A stretch of 64,000 nt of DNA from Streptomyces syringium (GTDB lineage Bacteria; Actinomycetota; Actinomycetes; Streptomycetales; Streptomycetaceae), in contig NZ_JAGIOH010000001.1 of assembly GCF_017876625.1 (NCBI RefSeq), forward strand, positions 6,779,501-6,843,500, read 5' to 3'. The translations under genes and the position numbers were made by a program. Shown here piece after piece: positions 42,482 through 50,918 of this stretch (the stretch's first letter is position 1; every line of letters begins with the position of its first letter). Below the pieces are notes generated by a model. The model searched no databases. It was not told the origin of the DNA and was given only the letters and a program-made list of their open reading frames with translations.

Positions 42482-43759
42482 ATGGGGATGCTCAAAGGGA
42501 CCAACGTCCGGATTCCGGCACCCGCGGTGCGGGTCGAGCTGGGCTGGCGGTCGGGCCCCGGCGTGCCGGACGTCGATGCGTCCGCGCTGCTGCTGGCGGC
42601 CGGCAAGGTCCGCTCGGACGCGGACTTCGTCTTCTACAACCAGGCGGTGCACGCCTCCGGCGCGGTGCGGCACGAAGGCAAGCGCCCCGCCGGTGACGAG
42701 ATGACCGACACCCTCACCGTCGACCTCTCGGCCGTCGAGCCCGCGATCGAGACGGTGGTCCTCGCGGCCTCCGCCGACGGCGGCTCGTTCGGACAGGTGC
42801 CCGGGCTGCACATCCGGGTGTTCGACGCCGCGGGCGGTGCGGAGCTGGCCCGCTTCGACAGCACGGACGCCACGGTGGAGACCGCCTTCGTGCTGGGGGA
42901 GCTGTACCGCCGGCAGGGCGAGTGGAAGTTCCGGGCCGTGGGCCAGGGCTACGGCAGTGGTCTCGCGGGCCTGGCCACCGACTACGGCATCAGCGTCGAC
43001 GAGCCGCAGCCGGTGGCCGAGCGGCCCGTGCCCGCCCCGCAGGCCCCGCCCGCGCAGCCCGTGCGGCAGCAGCCCGCCGCCCCCGCCCCGCAGGCCGCCC
43101 CGCCGCCCCCGGCCCAGCCCGTGCGGCTGACCAAGGTCACGCTCACCAAGGAGGCCCCGGCCGTCTCCCTCACCAAGCAGGGCGGCACCTCCGGCGCACT
43201 GCGGGTCAACCTCAACTGGCAGGTCCACAAGCAGTTCAAGAGCTGGGGCCAGAAGCTCGGCAAAGCCATGGCCCTCCACTCCGACCTGGACCTCGACCTC
43301 GGCGCGCTGTTCGAGCTGAGAGACGGCAGCAAGGGCGTGGTGCAGGCGCTCGGCAACTCCTTCGGCTCGCTGCACCAGCCGCCCTTCATCCACCTCGACG
43401 GGGACGACCGCACCGGTGCGTCGGCGTCCGGCGAGAACCTCACCGTCAACCTCGACCACATCGCCGACTTCCGGCGCATCCTGGTCTTCGTGACGATCTA
43501 CGAGGGCGCCCGCAGCTTCGCCAATCTCAACGCCACCGTCACCCTCCAGCCGCAGCACGGCGCGCCCATCGACTTCTCCCTCGACGAGTGCACCGTGCCG
43601 TCCCCCGTCTGCGCCCTCGCCCTCATCACCAACCACGACGGCGACCTCGTCGTCCAGCGCGAGGCCCGCTATCTGGTCCCGGACCGCGGCGTCAGCCCGC
43701 AGCGCACCCTCGACCGCGCGTACGGCTGGGGCATGAACTGGACGCCGGGCCGCAAGTGA
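42482..43759 (+). CDS. tandem TerD-domain protein
   Basis: 425-residue cytosolic protein of the tellurium-resistance/stress TerD family. The first TerD domain (about 1-185) keeps calcium-site acidic motifs (VPDVDASALLLAAGKVRSDADF, HEGKRPAGDEM). A 60-residue Pro/Ala/Gln linker follows (PAPQAPPAQPVRQQP). The second TerD domain (about 240-425) contains DLDLGALFELRDGSKG, FIHLDGDDRTG and RRILVFVTIYEGA. ATG 42482 or 42488 is possible after GAGGGGTGGAG. It probably takes part in calcium-dependent stress signalling at the membrane. Convergent with the glycosyltransferase gene, 12 bp apart. Confidence 0.9.
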   Translation: MGMLKGTNVRIPAPAVRVELGWRSGPGVPDVDASALLLAAGKVRSDADFVFYNQAVHASGAVRHEGKRPAGDEMTDTLTVDLSAVEPAIETVVLAASADGGSFGQVPGLHIRVFDAAGGAELARFDSTDATVETAFVLGELYRRQGEWKFRAVGQGYGSGLAGLATDYGISVDEPQPVAERPVPAPQAPPAQPVRQQPAAPAPQAAPPPPAQPVRLTKVTLTKEAPAVSLTKQGGTSGALRVNLNWQVHKQFKSWGQKLGKAMALHSDLDLDLGALFELRDGSKGVVQALGNSFGSLHQPPFIHLDGDDRTGASASGENLTVNLDHIADFRRILVFVTIYEGARSFANLNATVTLQPQHGAPIDFSLDECTVPSPVCALALITNHDGDLVVQREARYLVPDRGVSPQRTLDRAYGWGMNWTPGRK

Positions 43760-43771
43760 TCCCCCAGGGGC

Positions 43772-44941
43772 TCAGGGCGCGGCCTCGGGACGGGCGTAGG
43801 TCCGTCCCTTCCAGGCCGCGCCCCGGCCCCGGTAGTGCCGCACCGCCGAGTCCACGGTCATCAGCGTGTACAGCACCGCGGTGAACGGCAGCAGCAGCGC
43901 CGACCACCACGGCCGGCGGTAGTAGCGCAGCATCGGTACATAGGTCGCCGTCATCACCGCCCACGCCGTCGCGCCCGCCACCAGCGGCACGGCCTCGCCC
44001 GTCAGCGCGCCCGCCACCAGCGCAACCGGCGGGGCGAGGTAGACCACCGCCAGTCCGACGACCGTGCCCGCCAGCACCAGGGGCTGGTGCCGCAGCTGCG
44101 CGTACGCGCTGCGCGCGACCATCCGCCACAGCCCGCCGAGGCCCTCGTACGGGCGGACGCTGTCCACCCGGTCCGCGAGCCCCAGCCAGATTCGGCCCCC
44201 CGACCGCTGGACCGCCCGTGCCAGGGACACATCGTCGATCACCGCCTGCCGGATGGTGTCCGGCACCCCCGCCCGCAGTGCCGCCTCGGTCCGCAGGAGC
44301 ACGCACCCGCCCGCGGCTGCCGCCGTCCGCGCCCCCGGACGGTTGACCCAGCGGAAGGGGAAAAGCTGCGCGAAGAAGTACACGAACGCCGGAACGATCA
44401 GCCGTTCCCAGAAGGCCGCCACCCGCAGTCTCGCCATCTGCGACACCAGGTCCAGCCCGCCCGAATACGCCGCCGCGACCAACTCCCGAAGGCTGTCCGG
44501 CGCGTGCGCGATGTCCGCGTCCGTCAGCAGCAGATACTCGGCGTCGGTGCGGGAGCGGGCGAGCGCCATGCCGTGCCGCACCGCCCACAGCTTGCCGGTC
44601 CAGCCCGGCCCGGGCTCCCCGGGGGAGTCCACCGTCAGCGGCAGCCCGCCCCGCGCGGCCGCCAGGGCGCGGGCCAGCTCGCCCGTGCCGTCCGTACTGC
44701 CGTCGTCGACAAGGAAGATCTCGGCCCGCCCCGGATAGTCCTGCGCGAGCAGCGACGGCAAGCTCGCCGGGAGCACCTCCGCCTCGTCCCGGGCCGGCAC
44801 CACGATCGCGACCGACGGCCACCGCGCGGGCGGCGTGCGCTGCGGCAGCCTGATGTCCGTGCGCCAGAAGAAGCCCTGCCCCAGCAGCAGCCACAGCCAC
44901 GCGGCCAGGGAACCGACGGAGATCCAAGTCAGCGCGCTCAT
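43772..44941 (-). CDS. family 2 glycosyltransferase, HpnB-like
   Basis: 389-residue membrane-bound GT-A glycosyltransferase. An N-terminal helix (LAAWLWLLLGQGFFW) precedes the catalytic domain: VAIVVPARDEAEVLPASL, the nucleotide-binding IFLVDDGSTDGTGEL, the metal DxD in LLLTDADIAHAP, and an acidic catalytic stretch VIDDVSLARAVQRSGGRIWLG. Several C-terminal membrane helices follow. The layout matches hopene-associated HpnB-type transferases, but no hopanoid genes are near. ATG 44941 begins the membrane helix. Confidence 0.87.
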   Translation of the reverse strand: MSALTWISVGSLAAWLWLLLGQGFFWRTDIRLPQRTPPARWPSVAIVVPARDEAEVLPASLPSLLAQDYPGRAEIFLVDDGSTDGTGELARALAAARGGLPLTVDSPGEPGPGWTGKLWAVRHGMALARSRTDAEYLLLTDADIAHAPDSLRELVAAAYSGGLDLVSQMARLRVAAFWERLIVPAFVYFFAQLFPFRWVNRPGARTAAAAGGCVLLRTEAALRAGVPDTIRQAVIDDVSLARAVQRSGGRIWLGLADRVDSVRPYEGLGGLWRMVARSAYAQLRHQPLVLAGTVVGLAVVYLAPPVALVAGALTGEAVPLVAGATAWAVMTATYVPMLRYYRRPWWSALLLPFTAVLYTLMTVDSAVRHYRGRGAAWKGRTYARPEAAP

Positions 44942-45078
44942 CCGCCGCAGTCTGCCGCACCGACGGCACCCGCGCGGGCACCCCGGCGAATCCCGGGCGT
45001 GGCCGTGTCCTGGATACGTGACGACCGGATCGGCGACCCCGGGCGTACGGCCTCGCAAGGGCGCCGGGCCGCATCGAT

Positions 45079-45084
45079 TAAAGT
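45079..45084 (+). promoter_or_regulatory. -10 element of leaderless racemase-gene promoter
   Basis: TAAAGT lies 6 nt before the GTG at 45091. Confidence 0.4.
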
Positions 45085-45090
45085 GACCGG

Positions 45091-45900
45091 GTGAAGATCG
45101 CGCTCATGGACTCCGGTAACGGCCTACTCGCGGCGGCCGCCGCCGTGCACCGGCTGCGGCCCGACGCCGATCTCGTCCTGTCCTCCGACCCCGACGGCAT
45201 GCCATGGGGACCGCGGACCCCCGAGGACGTCATCGAGCACGCCCTGGCCTGCGCCCGCGCCGCCGCCGCCCACCGCCCCGACGCGCTCATCGTCGCCTGC
45301 AACACCGCCTCCGTGCACGCCCTCGTCGCGATACGGGCCGAACTGGAGCCCGAGCTGCCGGTCATCGGGACCGTGCCCGCGATCAAGCCCGCCGCGGTGG
45401 GCGGCGGCCCGGTCGCGATCTGGGCCACCCCGGCCACCACGGGCAGCCCCTACCAGCGCGGCCTGATCCGCGATTTCGCGTCAGGCGTCGAGGTGACCGA
45501 GGTGCCCTGCCCGGGGCTCGCGGACGCCGTGCAGCGGGCCGACATGAAGGCCGTCGACGCCGCGATCGCGGCGGCCGCCGCCCGCACCCCCCGCGAGGCA
45601 AGAGCCGTCGTCCTGGGCTGCACCCATTACGAGCTCGTCGCCGAGCGTATTCGCGCGGCCGTCCGGCCCCCGTCGGCACTCGGCGCTGCGCCCCTCACCC
45701 TGTACGGCTCCGCCGTGGCGGTCGCCACCCAGGCGCTGCGCCGCATCGGAGCCGCGCCCGCCCCCGAGGCCGAGCCGACGGGCGAGCTGACCGTGCTGCT
45801 CAGCGGCCGCGAGGGGGCCCTGGAGCCCGCGTCGCTGACCTACCCGGAGGGGCGGTCGCTGACGGCGGCCGGTTCCGTGCGTCGTCCCGTGCGCCCCTGA
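45091..45900 (+). CDS. aspartate/glutamate racemase family protein
   Basis: 269-residue glutamate-racemase-fold protein. Both catalytic cysteines are present, in IVACNTASVHAL and VLGCTHYELV. The N-terminal motif is DSGNGLLAAAAAVHRL where MurI has DSGVGGL. A housekeeping murI probably lies elsewhere, so this may be a paralogue racemising another amino acid. The start codon GTG follows a -10-like TAAAGT by 6 nt. It is divergent from the glycosyltransferase gene. Confidence 0.83.
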   Translation: MKIALMDSGNGLLAAAAAVHRLRPDADLVLSSDPDGMPWGPRTPEDVIEHALACARAAAAHRPDALIVACNTASVHALVAIRAELEPELPVIGTVPAIKPAAVGGGPVAIWATPATTGSPYQRGLIRDFASGVEVTEVPCPGLADAVQRADMKAVDAAIAAAAARTPREARAVVLGCTHYELVAERIRAAVRPPSALGAAPLTLYGSAVAVATQALRRIGAAPAPEAEPTGELTVLLSGREGALEPASLTYPEGRSLTAAGSVRRPVRP

Positions 45901-45955
45901 ACAACCGATCACGTCCCGTCCGCGCATGACCCCTGCCGTGGTGGCGGAACGTGAG

Positions 45956-45961
45956 TAGGCT
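45956..45961 (+). promoter_or_regulatory. -10 element of leaderless promoter for the membrane protein gene
   Basis: TAGGCT lies 7 nt before the ATG at 45969; a weak CTGCCG -35 is 17 bp further upstream. Confidence 0.4.
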
Positions 45962-45968
45962 GCCACTT

Positions 45969-46595
45969 ATGAGGGACCACTTCGAGGGCCCACAGGGTCA
46001 GGGGAGCTCATCGAGCCCCGAGGACGACAAGCAGCCGGGCGGGATCCCGCCCCTCACCCCGGAGACCGACGGTGGCACCGATATCGCCGTCTGGACCGGG
46101 CGGGCGACCAACCGCGTCCAATGGCTGATGGCCGCCGCCGGTGCCGCCTGTCTGGCGCTGGGCATCGAGCTGGCCGTCGACAGCGCGTGGACGTCCCATC
46201 TGGTCCCCCTGGTGATGGCGGTGGTCGGCTGCGTCGCCGCCGGGCTGCTGATGCTCTACGGCACCATCGCCTTCGTCCATGTGGCCGTACGGGTCGACAC
46301 GGAATCCCTGGAAGTGCGCTGCGGCCACATCGGCGTCCCGCGCACCCGCATCCCTCTCTCCCATGTCGTCGGCGCGGACTTCGCCCCCCGCGTCACCCCC
46401 CGTCAATGGGGCGGCTGGGGCTACCGCTGGCGCCCGGAGAAGGGCACCGCCGTCGTCGTGCGACGCGGGGAGGGCTTCGTGCTCCGCCTCGGTGACGGCC
46501 GTACCTTCACCGTCACGGTGGACGACGCCGAATCCGCCGTGCGGGTGATCCGGGCCCGCCTCGGCCTCGCCGCCGGCCGCAAGGCCTCCGCCTGA
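45969..46595 (+). CDS. conserved two-helix membrane protein
   Basis: 208 residues. A charged, disordered N-terminus of about 40 residues is followed by two membrane helices (VQWLMAAAGAACLALGIELAV and LVPLVMAVVGCVAAGLLMLYG). A cytosolic beta-rich PH-like domain follows, with VRVDTESLEVRCGHIG, GGWGYRWRPEKGTAVVVRRG and FTVTVDDAESAVRVIRA. I know the type from Streptomyces genomes, but it has no assigned function. The start is supported by the leaderless promoter pattern. Confidence 0.68.
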   Translation: MRDHFEGPQGQGSSSSPEDDKQPGGIPPLTPETDGGTDIAVWTGRATNRVQWLMAAAGAACLALGIELAVDSAWTSHLVPLVMAVVGCVAAGLLMLYGTIAFVHVAVRVDTESLEVRCGHIGVPRTRIPLSHVVGADFAPRVTPRQWGGWGYRWRPEKGTAVVVRRGEGFVLRLGDGRTFTVTVDDAESAVRVIRARLGLAAGRKASA

Positions 46596-46639
46596 GCCCC
46601 CCCGGCGGGCACGGGTGCTCCGTCGCTCACCGCGCCCAC

Positions 46640-46645
46640 TACGCT
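46640..46645 (+). promoter_or_regulatory. -10 element of leaderless Nudix gene promoter
   Basis: TACGCT lies 6 nt before the ATG at 46652. Confidence 0.45.
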
Positions 46646-46651
46646 CGACGC

Positions 46652-47131
46652 ATGGCGACCCCCGACTTCATCCGAGAAATCCGTGCCACGGCAGGCCACC
46701 AGCTGCTCTGGATGCCCGGCGTGAGCACCATCGTCTTCGACGACGAGGGTCGCGTCCTGCTCGGCCGGCGTTCCGACAGCGGTGAGTGGTCGATCATCGG
46801 CGGCATCCCCGAGCCCGGCGAGCAGCCCGCCGCCGCGGTGGTCCGCGAGGTGTACGAGGAGACGGCGGTCCACGTCGTACCGGAGCGGATCCTGCTCGTG
46901 CAGGCGCTGGAGCGGATCACCTACCCGAACGGCGACGTCTGCCAGTTCATGGACATCTGCTTCCTCTGCCGCTACGTGAGCGGTGAAGCGCGGGTGAACG
47001 ACGACGAGTCGCTGGAGGTGGGGTGGTTCGAGCTGGACGCCCTGCCGCCCATGGAGGACTTCGCGGTGTCGCGGATCAAGCAGGCCACGCAAGGCGGGCC
47101 CACGTGGTTCGAGGGGATCGGACAGGGCTGA
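46652..47131 (+). CDS. Nudix hydrolase
   Basis: 159-residue Nudix hydrolase. The box is GGIPEPGEQPAAAVVREVYEETAV (GX5EX7REXXEEXX pattern, REVYEE catalytic). It should cleave a nucleoside diphosphate linked to another moiety. The preceding strand GVSTIVFDDEGRVLLGRRSDSGEWSI is typical. The start is supported by a -10 at 6 nt and no RBS. A strong terminator follows 29 bp after the stop. Confidence 0.9.
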   Translation: MATPDFIREIRATAGHQLLWMPGVSTIVFDDEGRVLLGRRSDSGEWSIIGGIPEPGEQPAAAVVREVYEETAVHVVPERILLVQALERITYPNGDVCQFMDICFLCRYVSGEARVNDDESLEVGWFELDALPPMEDFAVSRIKQATQGGPTWFEGIGQG

Positions 47132-47159
47132 GACGGGCGGCCGAATCCTGTGCCCGGGA

Positions 47160-47196
47160 GCGGGTGGGACCGGCGCTGACCGCCGGTCCCACCCGC
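47160..47196. terminator. bidirectional terminator, Nudix / SH3-like gene
   Basis: Perfect 16-bp inverted repeat (47160-47175 with 47181-47196), loop CTGAC, between two convergent stops. Confidence 0.8.
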
Positions 47197-47215
47197 GTGC
47201 GTCACGGTGACTCGG

Positions 47216-47605
47216 TCAGCACCTGTTGCTGGGGTCCTTCGAGCCGCCGTCGTCCAGGCGGGCGTTGTAGACCCAGCCGTTGACCTGGGTCCCCCCGATG
47301 CGGACGTGGGTCCACCTGTTGCCGGACGAGTTTTTCACCCAGCAGTGGTAGTACAGCGTCACGGAGGTACCGACCTCGGCGGTCACGGAACAGTCATCGC
47401 TGGGCCCGGTGCGTATCAGGGCGCTGCTGCCGGCCGCGGTGCCCTTGCCGCCGGACTTGTTGGACCAGGCGGGGTGGGTGCACGCGTCGGCCCCGGTGGG
47501 CGCGGCGCCGGCCGGAGTCGCGGTGGCGGTGAGCGCCGCCGACGCGGCCAGCAGCGGGAGCACGGCCGCGGTGAGAAGCCGTGCCTTCGTTCTGGTGGTG
47601 CCCAT
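47216..47605 (-). CDS. small secreted SH3-like protein
   Basis: 129 residues with a Sec signal peptide (TRTKARLLTAAVLPLLAASAALTA and cleavage near AGA-AP). The mature part of about 95 residues has four cysteines (DACTHP, DDCSV, YYHCWV, SNRC), probably two disulfides. An SH3b-like strand order follows (LIRTGPSDDC, TLYYHCWVKNSSG, WTHVRIGGTQVNGWVY). It is secreted or cell-wall located; the ligand is unknown. ATG 47605 is the natural signal-peptide start. Confidence 0.75.
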   Translation of the reverse strand: MGTTRTKARLLTAAVLPLLAASAALTATATPAGAAPTGADACTHPAWSNKSGGKGTAAGSSALIRTGPSDDCSVTAEVGTSVTLYYHCWVKNSSGNRWTHVRIGGTQVNGWVYNARLDDGGSKDPSNRC

Positions 47606-47883
47606 GGGTCGCCCCTTTGCTCGACGGGCAGCCGGTGCGGCTGCCTCGATTGCTCCGAGGATGCGACACGAAAGCAGGAGAAAACCGAGCGCACGACACA
47701 TCTGACCGAAAGGTGTTACCGCCATTTACCAGGGTCAACTACAGTCCGTGCAGGGCGAGTTGGGTGTCCTCGTAGTGGCCGCTGCCAGCACATTCGCGGT
47801 CGTGAGGAGCCGCCGCAGCGAACCGTGTGCGCCTTGGCCGGATTCCCGTGGGTGTCACGGGCGCGTGAGGCCCCGCACCTTCG

Positions 47884-50331
47884 TCAGCCGGGTGACGAGG
47901 CGGGCGGCAGGGACTGTTCGGTCCAGACGGTCTTGCCCTCGCGTCCGTAGCGGGTGCCCCACCGCTCGGTGAGCTGGGCGACCAGGAACAGGCCTCGGCC
48001 GCCCTCGTCGGTGCTCCGGGCGCGGCGCAGATGGGGGGAGGTGCTGCTGGTGTCGGAGACCTCGCAGATGAGGCACGGGCCGAGAATCAGCCGCAGGGTC
48101 ACCGGACCGCCGCCGTAGCGGTAGGCGTTGGTGACCAGCTCACTGACGATCAGTTCGGTCGAGAAGACCATGTCGTCGAGCTGCCAGACGCTCAACTGCT
48201 CGGTCATCAGGGCGCGGGCCTGCCCGGCGGCCTGTGCCTCGGCGGGCAGTGTCCAGGTGGCGACCCGGTCGGCCGGCAGGACGCGCGTCCGGGCGAGGAG
48301 CAGGGCCACGTCGTCGGTGGGCTGGGCGGGCAGCAGCGCCTCCACGACGGCCCTGGACATCTCCTCCACGGACCGGGCGGAGCCGGACAGCTCCTGGGAC
48401 AGGCGGGCCAGTGCGGCGTCGATGTCGGCTCCGCGCGTGTGGATCAGCCCATTGGTGTAGAGGGCGAGGACGCTTCCCTCCGGCAGTTCGACCTCCGTGC
48501 CCTCGAACGGCAGCCCGCCCAGACCGAGGGGCGGACCGGCGGGGAGGTCGGGGAAGCTCACCTGCCCCTCCGGGGTGACGAGCGCGGGCGGCGGGTGACC
48601 GGCGCGCGCCAGGGAACAGCACCCCGACACCGGGTCGTACACGGCGTACAGACAGCTGGCCCCGGTCACCTGGTCGTTGGGGAAGTCCCGGCTGTTGACC
48701 TCCTGTTCGGCGGCCAGCCGGTGCACGAGGTCGTCCAGGTGGGAGAGGACCTCCTCGGGGTCGAGGTCGAGTTCGGCCAGGGTGTGCACGGCGGTGCGCA
48801 GCCGGCCCATGGTGGCCGCCGCGTCGAGGCCGTGGCCGATGACGTCGCCGACGACGAGGGCGACACGGGCCCCGGAGAGCGGGATGACGTCGAACCAGTC
48901 CCCGCCGACGCCCTCCACGGCGCCCGCGGGGATGTACTGGTGCGCCACGTCGACAGCCGACAGTTCGGGCAGTTCGCCCGGCAGCAGGCGGCATTGCAGG
49001 GACAGCGCGGCCTGATGCTGCCGGGTGTAGCGGCGGGCGTTGTCGATGCAGACGGCGGCGCGGGCGGCGAACTCGTCGGCGAGGGTGAGGTCGTCGCTCT
49101 CGAACGGCTCGGGGTTGTGGGCCCGCCACAGGGTCACGAAGCCGAGGACGAGGCCCCGGGCGGCCAGGGGCACCATCATGACCGAGTGGACGCCGAGCGC
49201 CGCGGCGCCCGCGGCGCGTTCCTGGGCCACGGTGGACATGCCGAGGCCGCCCTCCACATGGGCCACCAGGACGGGGCGCTTCTCGGCCAGGCACCTGCCC
49301 TGTGGTGTGTCCGGCGCGAAGTGGATGAGGCCGCCCACCGGGTGCAGGACCTTCTCCGCGCGGGCGACGACCGACTTGGCGGCCTCCCTGCGGACCGGTC
49401 CGAAGCCGTCCTGGGACGGCTCCTCGCCGCGGCTCACGGGTTCCAGGAGATCGACGGTGGCGCAGTCGGCCAGTTCGGGGACGAGGACCTCGACCAGCTC
49501 ACGGGCGGTCGTGCCCACGTCCAAGGTCGTGCCGATGCGGGCACCGGCTTCGTTGATCAGGGCGAGGCGTAGCCTGGCGCGGTGTCCTTCGGTGACGTCT
49601 TCCACCAGTTGGGTGACGCCCAGGACCTCTCCCGTGGAATCCTCCAGCCGGAACGCCGAAACGGAGACGAACCGCTCCCGGCACGGGGCGGTGAGCAGCC
49701 GGCAGGACTGTTCGGTGAAGATCATCGGGTGGCCGGTCTCGAGGACCTGCCGCAGCCGGGCGTCGATCGTCTCCGCGTCCTCGGCGACCAGGAAGTCGCC
49801 GATGCGGTGTCCCCGGGTGTCTTCGGGAGAGATGCCGCCGATACCGGCTATGGCCCGGTTGACCCGCAGGACCCGCAGATCCGGGGCGTGGACGGCGAGG
49901 CCGATGGGGGACCGCCGGAAGAGCGCCTCCAGGACCGCCCGGTCGGTTTCCCACTGGACCACGTCCTCGGCGGGCGCGCCGACCAGGAACCACTCGGCGA
50001 ACGGCCCCTCCCGGGCGACACAGCGGCCACGGACCCCCATCCGCACCCGGTGGCCGTCGCGATGGAGCACGGGCACGACGCCGAACCAGCCCTGGGCCCG
50101 CAGGCACGCCGCCGCCGCTTCCGTGACACGGTCCCGGTCGCCGGGGTCCACCAGGACCTCGATCGCGGGGCGGCCCAGCACCTCGTCGGCCCGGTGGCCC
50201 AGCAGTTCCTCGGCGCGCCGTCCCCAGCCCACGACCGTTCCCCGGTGGTCCACCACCGCGGAGGCCGCCCGGTCGATCGAGAACGGATCCTCCGGGCTCT
50301 CGCTGAACAGCCTCATCGCCTCGCCCGTCAC
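47884..50331 (-). CDS. PAS-PAS-GAF-SpoIIE phosphatase with C-terminal HATPase
   Basis: 815-residue cytosolic signalling protein. Two PAS domains lie at about 20-130 and 145-255, and a GAF domain at about 270-440. A PP2C-type SpoIIE/RsbU phosphatase spans about 460-680, with metal aspartates in GGDWFDVIPL and GDVIGHGLDAAATM, and QPTDDVALLLARTR near its end. A GHKL anti-sigma-like ATPase spans about 690-805 (N box ELIVSELVTNAYRYG, G box STDEGGRGLFLV). One polypeptide therefore joins the phosphatase and kinase halves of a partner-switch. The start GTG has AAGGAGG 7 nt upstream. It probably dephosphorylates an anti-anti-sigma factor encoded elsewhere. Confidence 0.92.
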   Translation of the reverse strand: MTGEAMRLFSESPEDPFSIDRAASAVVDHRGTVVGWGRRAEELLGHRADEVLGRPAIEVLVDPGDRDRVTEAAAACLRAQGWFGVVPVLHRDGHRVRMGVRGRCVAREGPFAEWFLVGAPAEDVVQWETDRAVLEALFRRSPIGLAVHAPDLRVLRVNRAIAGIGGISPEDTRGHRIGDFLVAEDAETIDARLRQVLETGHPMIFTEQSCRLLTAPCRERFVSVSAFRLEDSTGEVLGVTQLVEDVTEGHRARLRLALINEAGARIGTTLDVGTTARELVEVLVPELADCATVDLLEPVSRGEEPSQDGFGPVRREAAKSVVARAEKVLHPVGGLIHFAPDTPQGRCLAEKRPVLVAHVEGGLGMSTVAQERAAGAAALGVHSVMMVPLAARGLVLGFVTLWRAHNPEPFESDDLTLADEFAARAAVCIDNARRYTRQHQAALSLQCRLLPGELPELSAVDVAHQYIPAGAVEGVGGDWFDVIPLSGARVALVVGDVIGHGLDAAATMGRLRTAVHTLAELDLDPEEVLSHLDDLVHRLAAEQEVNSRDFPNDQVTGASCLYAVYDPVSGCCSLARAGHPPPALVTPEGQVSFPDLPAGPPLGLGGLPFEGTEVELPEGSVLALYTNGLIHTRGADIDAALARLSQELSGSARSVEEMSRAVVEALLPAQPTDDVALLLARTRVLPADRVATWTLPAEAQAAGQARALMTEQLSVWQLDDMVFSTELIVSELVTNAYRYGGGPVTLRLILGPCLICEVSDTSSTSPHLRRARSTDEGGRGLFLVAQLTERWGTRYGREGKTVWTEQSLPPASSPG

Positions 50332-50464
50332 ACCGCCCTCCTTCCGTGGCCGTCGGCTCCAGCGGGGTGTGCTTCTTCCACAGTGACGGGTGTCCGAGCT
50401 CGGCGCTTCTCACGTACCGCCCGGCGAGGACTCCGCCCGGCCCCGAGAGCACCGGCGGGCGGGC

Positions 50465-50692
50465 TCAGGCGGCGTGCCGGCCCCGGCCCGCCCCGGTGCG
50501 GCGGTCGGTCGGTGTCTCCTCGGGCGCCGCGGGCGGCTCGGGGGAGAGGAGATCGGGCACGGCCCGCAGATGGCGCCCGGCCGGCGCGTGAGGCGGCGGC
50601 ACCGGTCCGCGCAGCAGACGCTCCTCGTAGCGCCCCAGGGCGAGGACCCCGCAGAGCAGGAGCGGGGGAAGGAGGAGGGCGACTGCAAGCAT
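50465..50692 (-). CDS. small single-helix membrane protein
   Basis: 75 residues. An N-terminal transmembrane segment (MLAVALLLPPLLLCGVLALG) is followed by a Pro-rich cytosolic tail ending RRTGAGRGRHAA. AAGGAG lies 6 nt before the ATG, which makes the short ORF credible. Function unknown. A reverse-strand AT-rich TATATG near 50773-50778 may be its -10. Confidence 0.55.
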   Translation of the reverse strand: MLAVALLLPPLLLCGVLALGRYEERLLRGPVPPPHAPAGRHLRAVPDLLSPEPPAAPEETPTDRRTGAGRGRHAA

Positions 50693-50808
50693 GTGGGGCT
50701 CCTTCAGAGAGTTCTCGGAGGGTGAGCCTGTGATGCGCGTAACCGCGTACGCCCGCCGGAAACCCACCGGCTGCATATATCTGCTCACGGGGTGGGATCG
50801 ACGTCGGC

Positions 50809-50848
50809 GCTCGTCGTTCCCCACGCCAGGGCGCGTGGAACGACGAGC
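50809..50848. terminator. hairpin terminator after the NHL gene
   Basis: 12-bp stem (50809-50820 with 50837-50848) plus an inner CACGC/GCGTG stem. It separates the minus-strand NHL gene from the small membrane-protein gene. Confidence 0.65.
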
Positions 50849-50918
50849 AGCGTCACCCTCTGGCTCCGCGAAGGAGAAAAGACTGTGCGCCCGATGACGC
50901 GTGCCTCGGCACGCCGGT

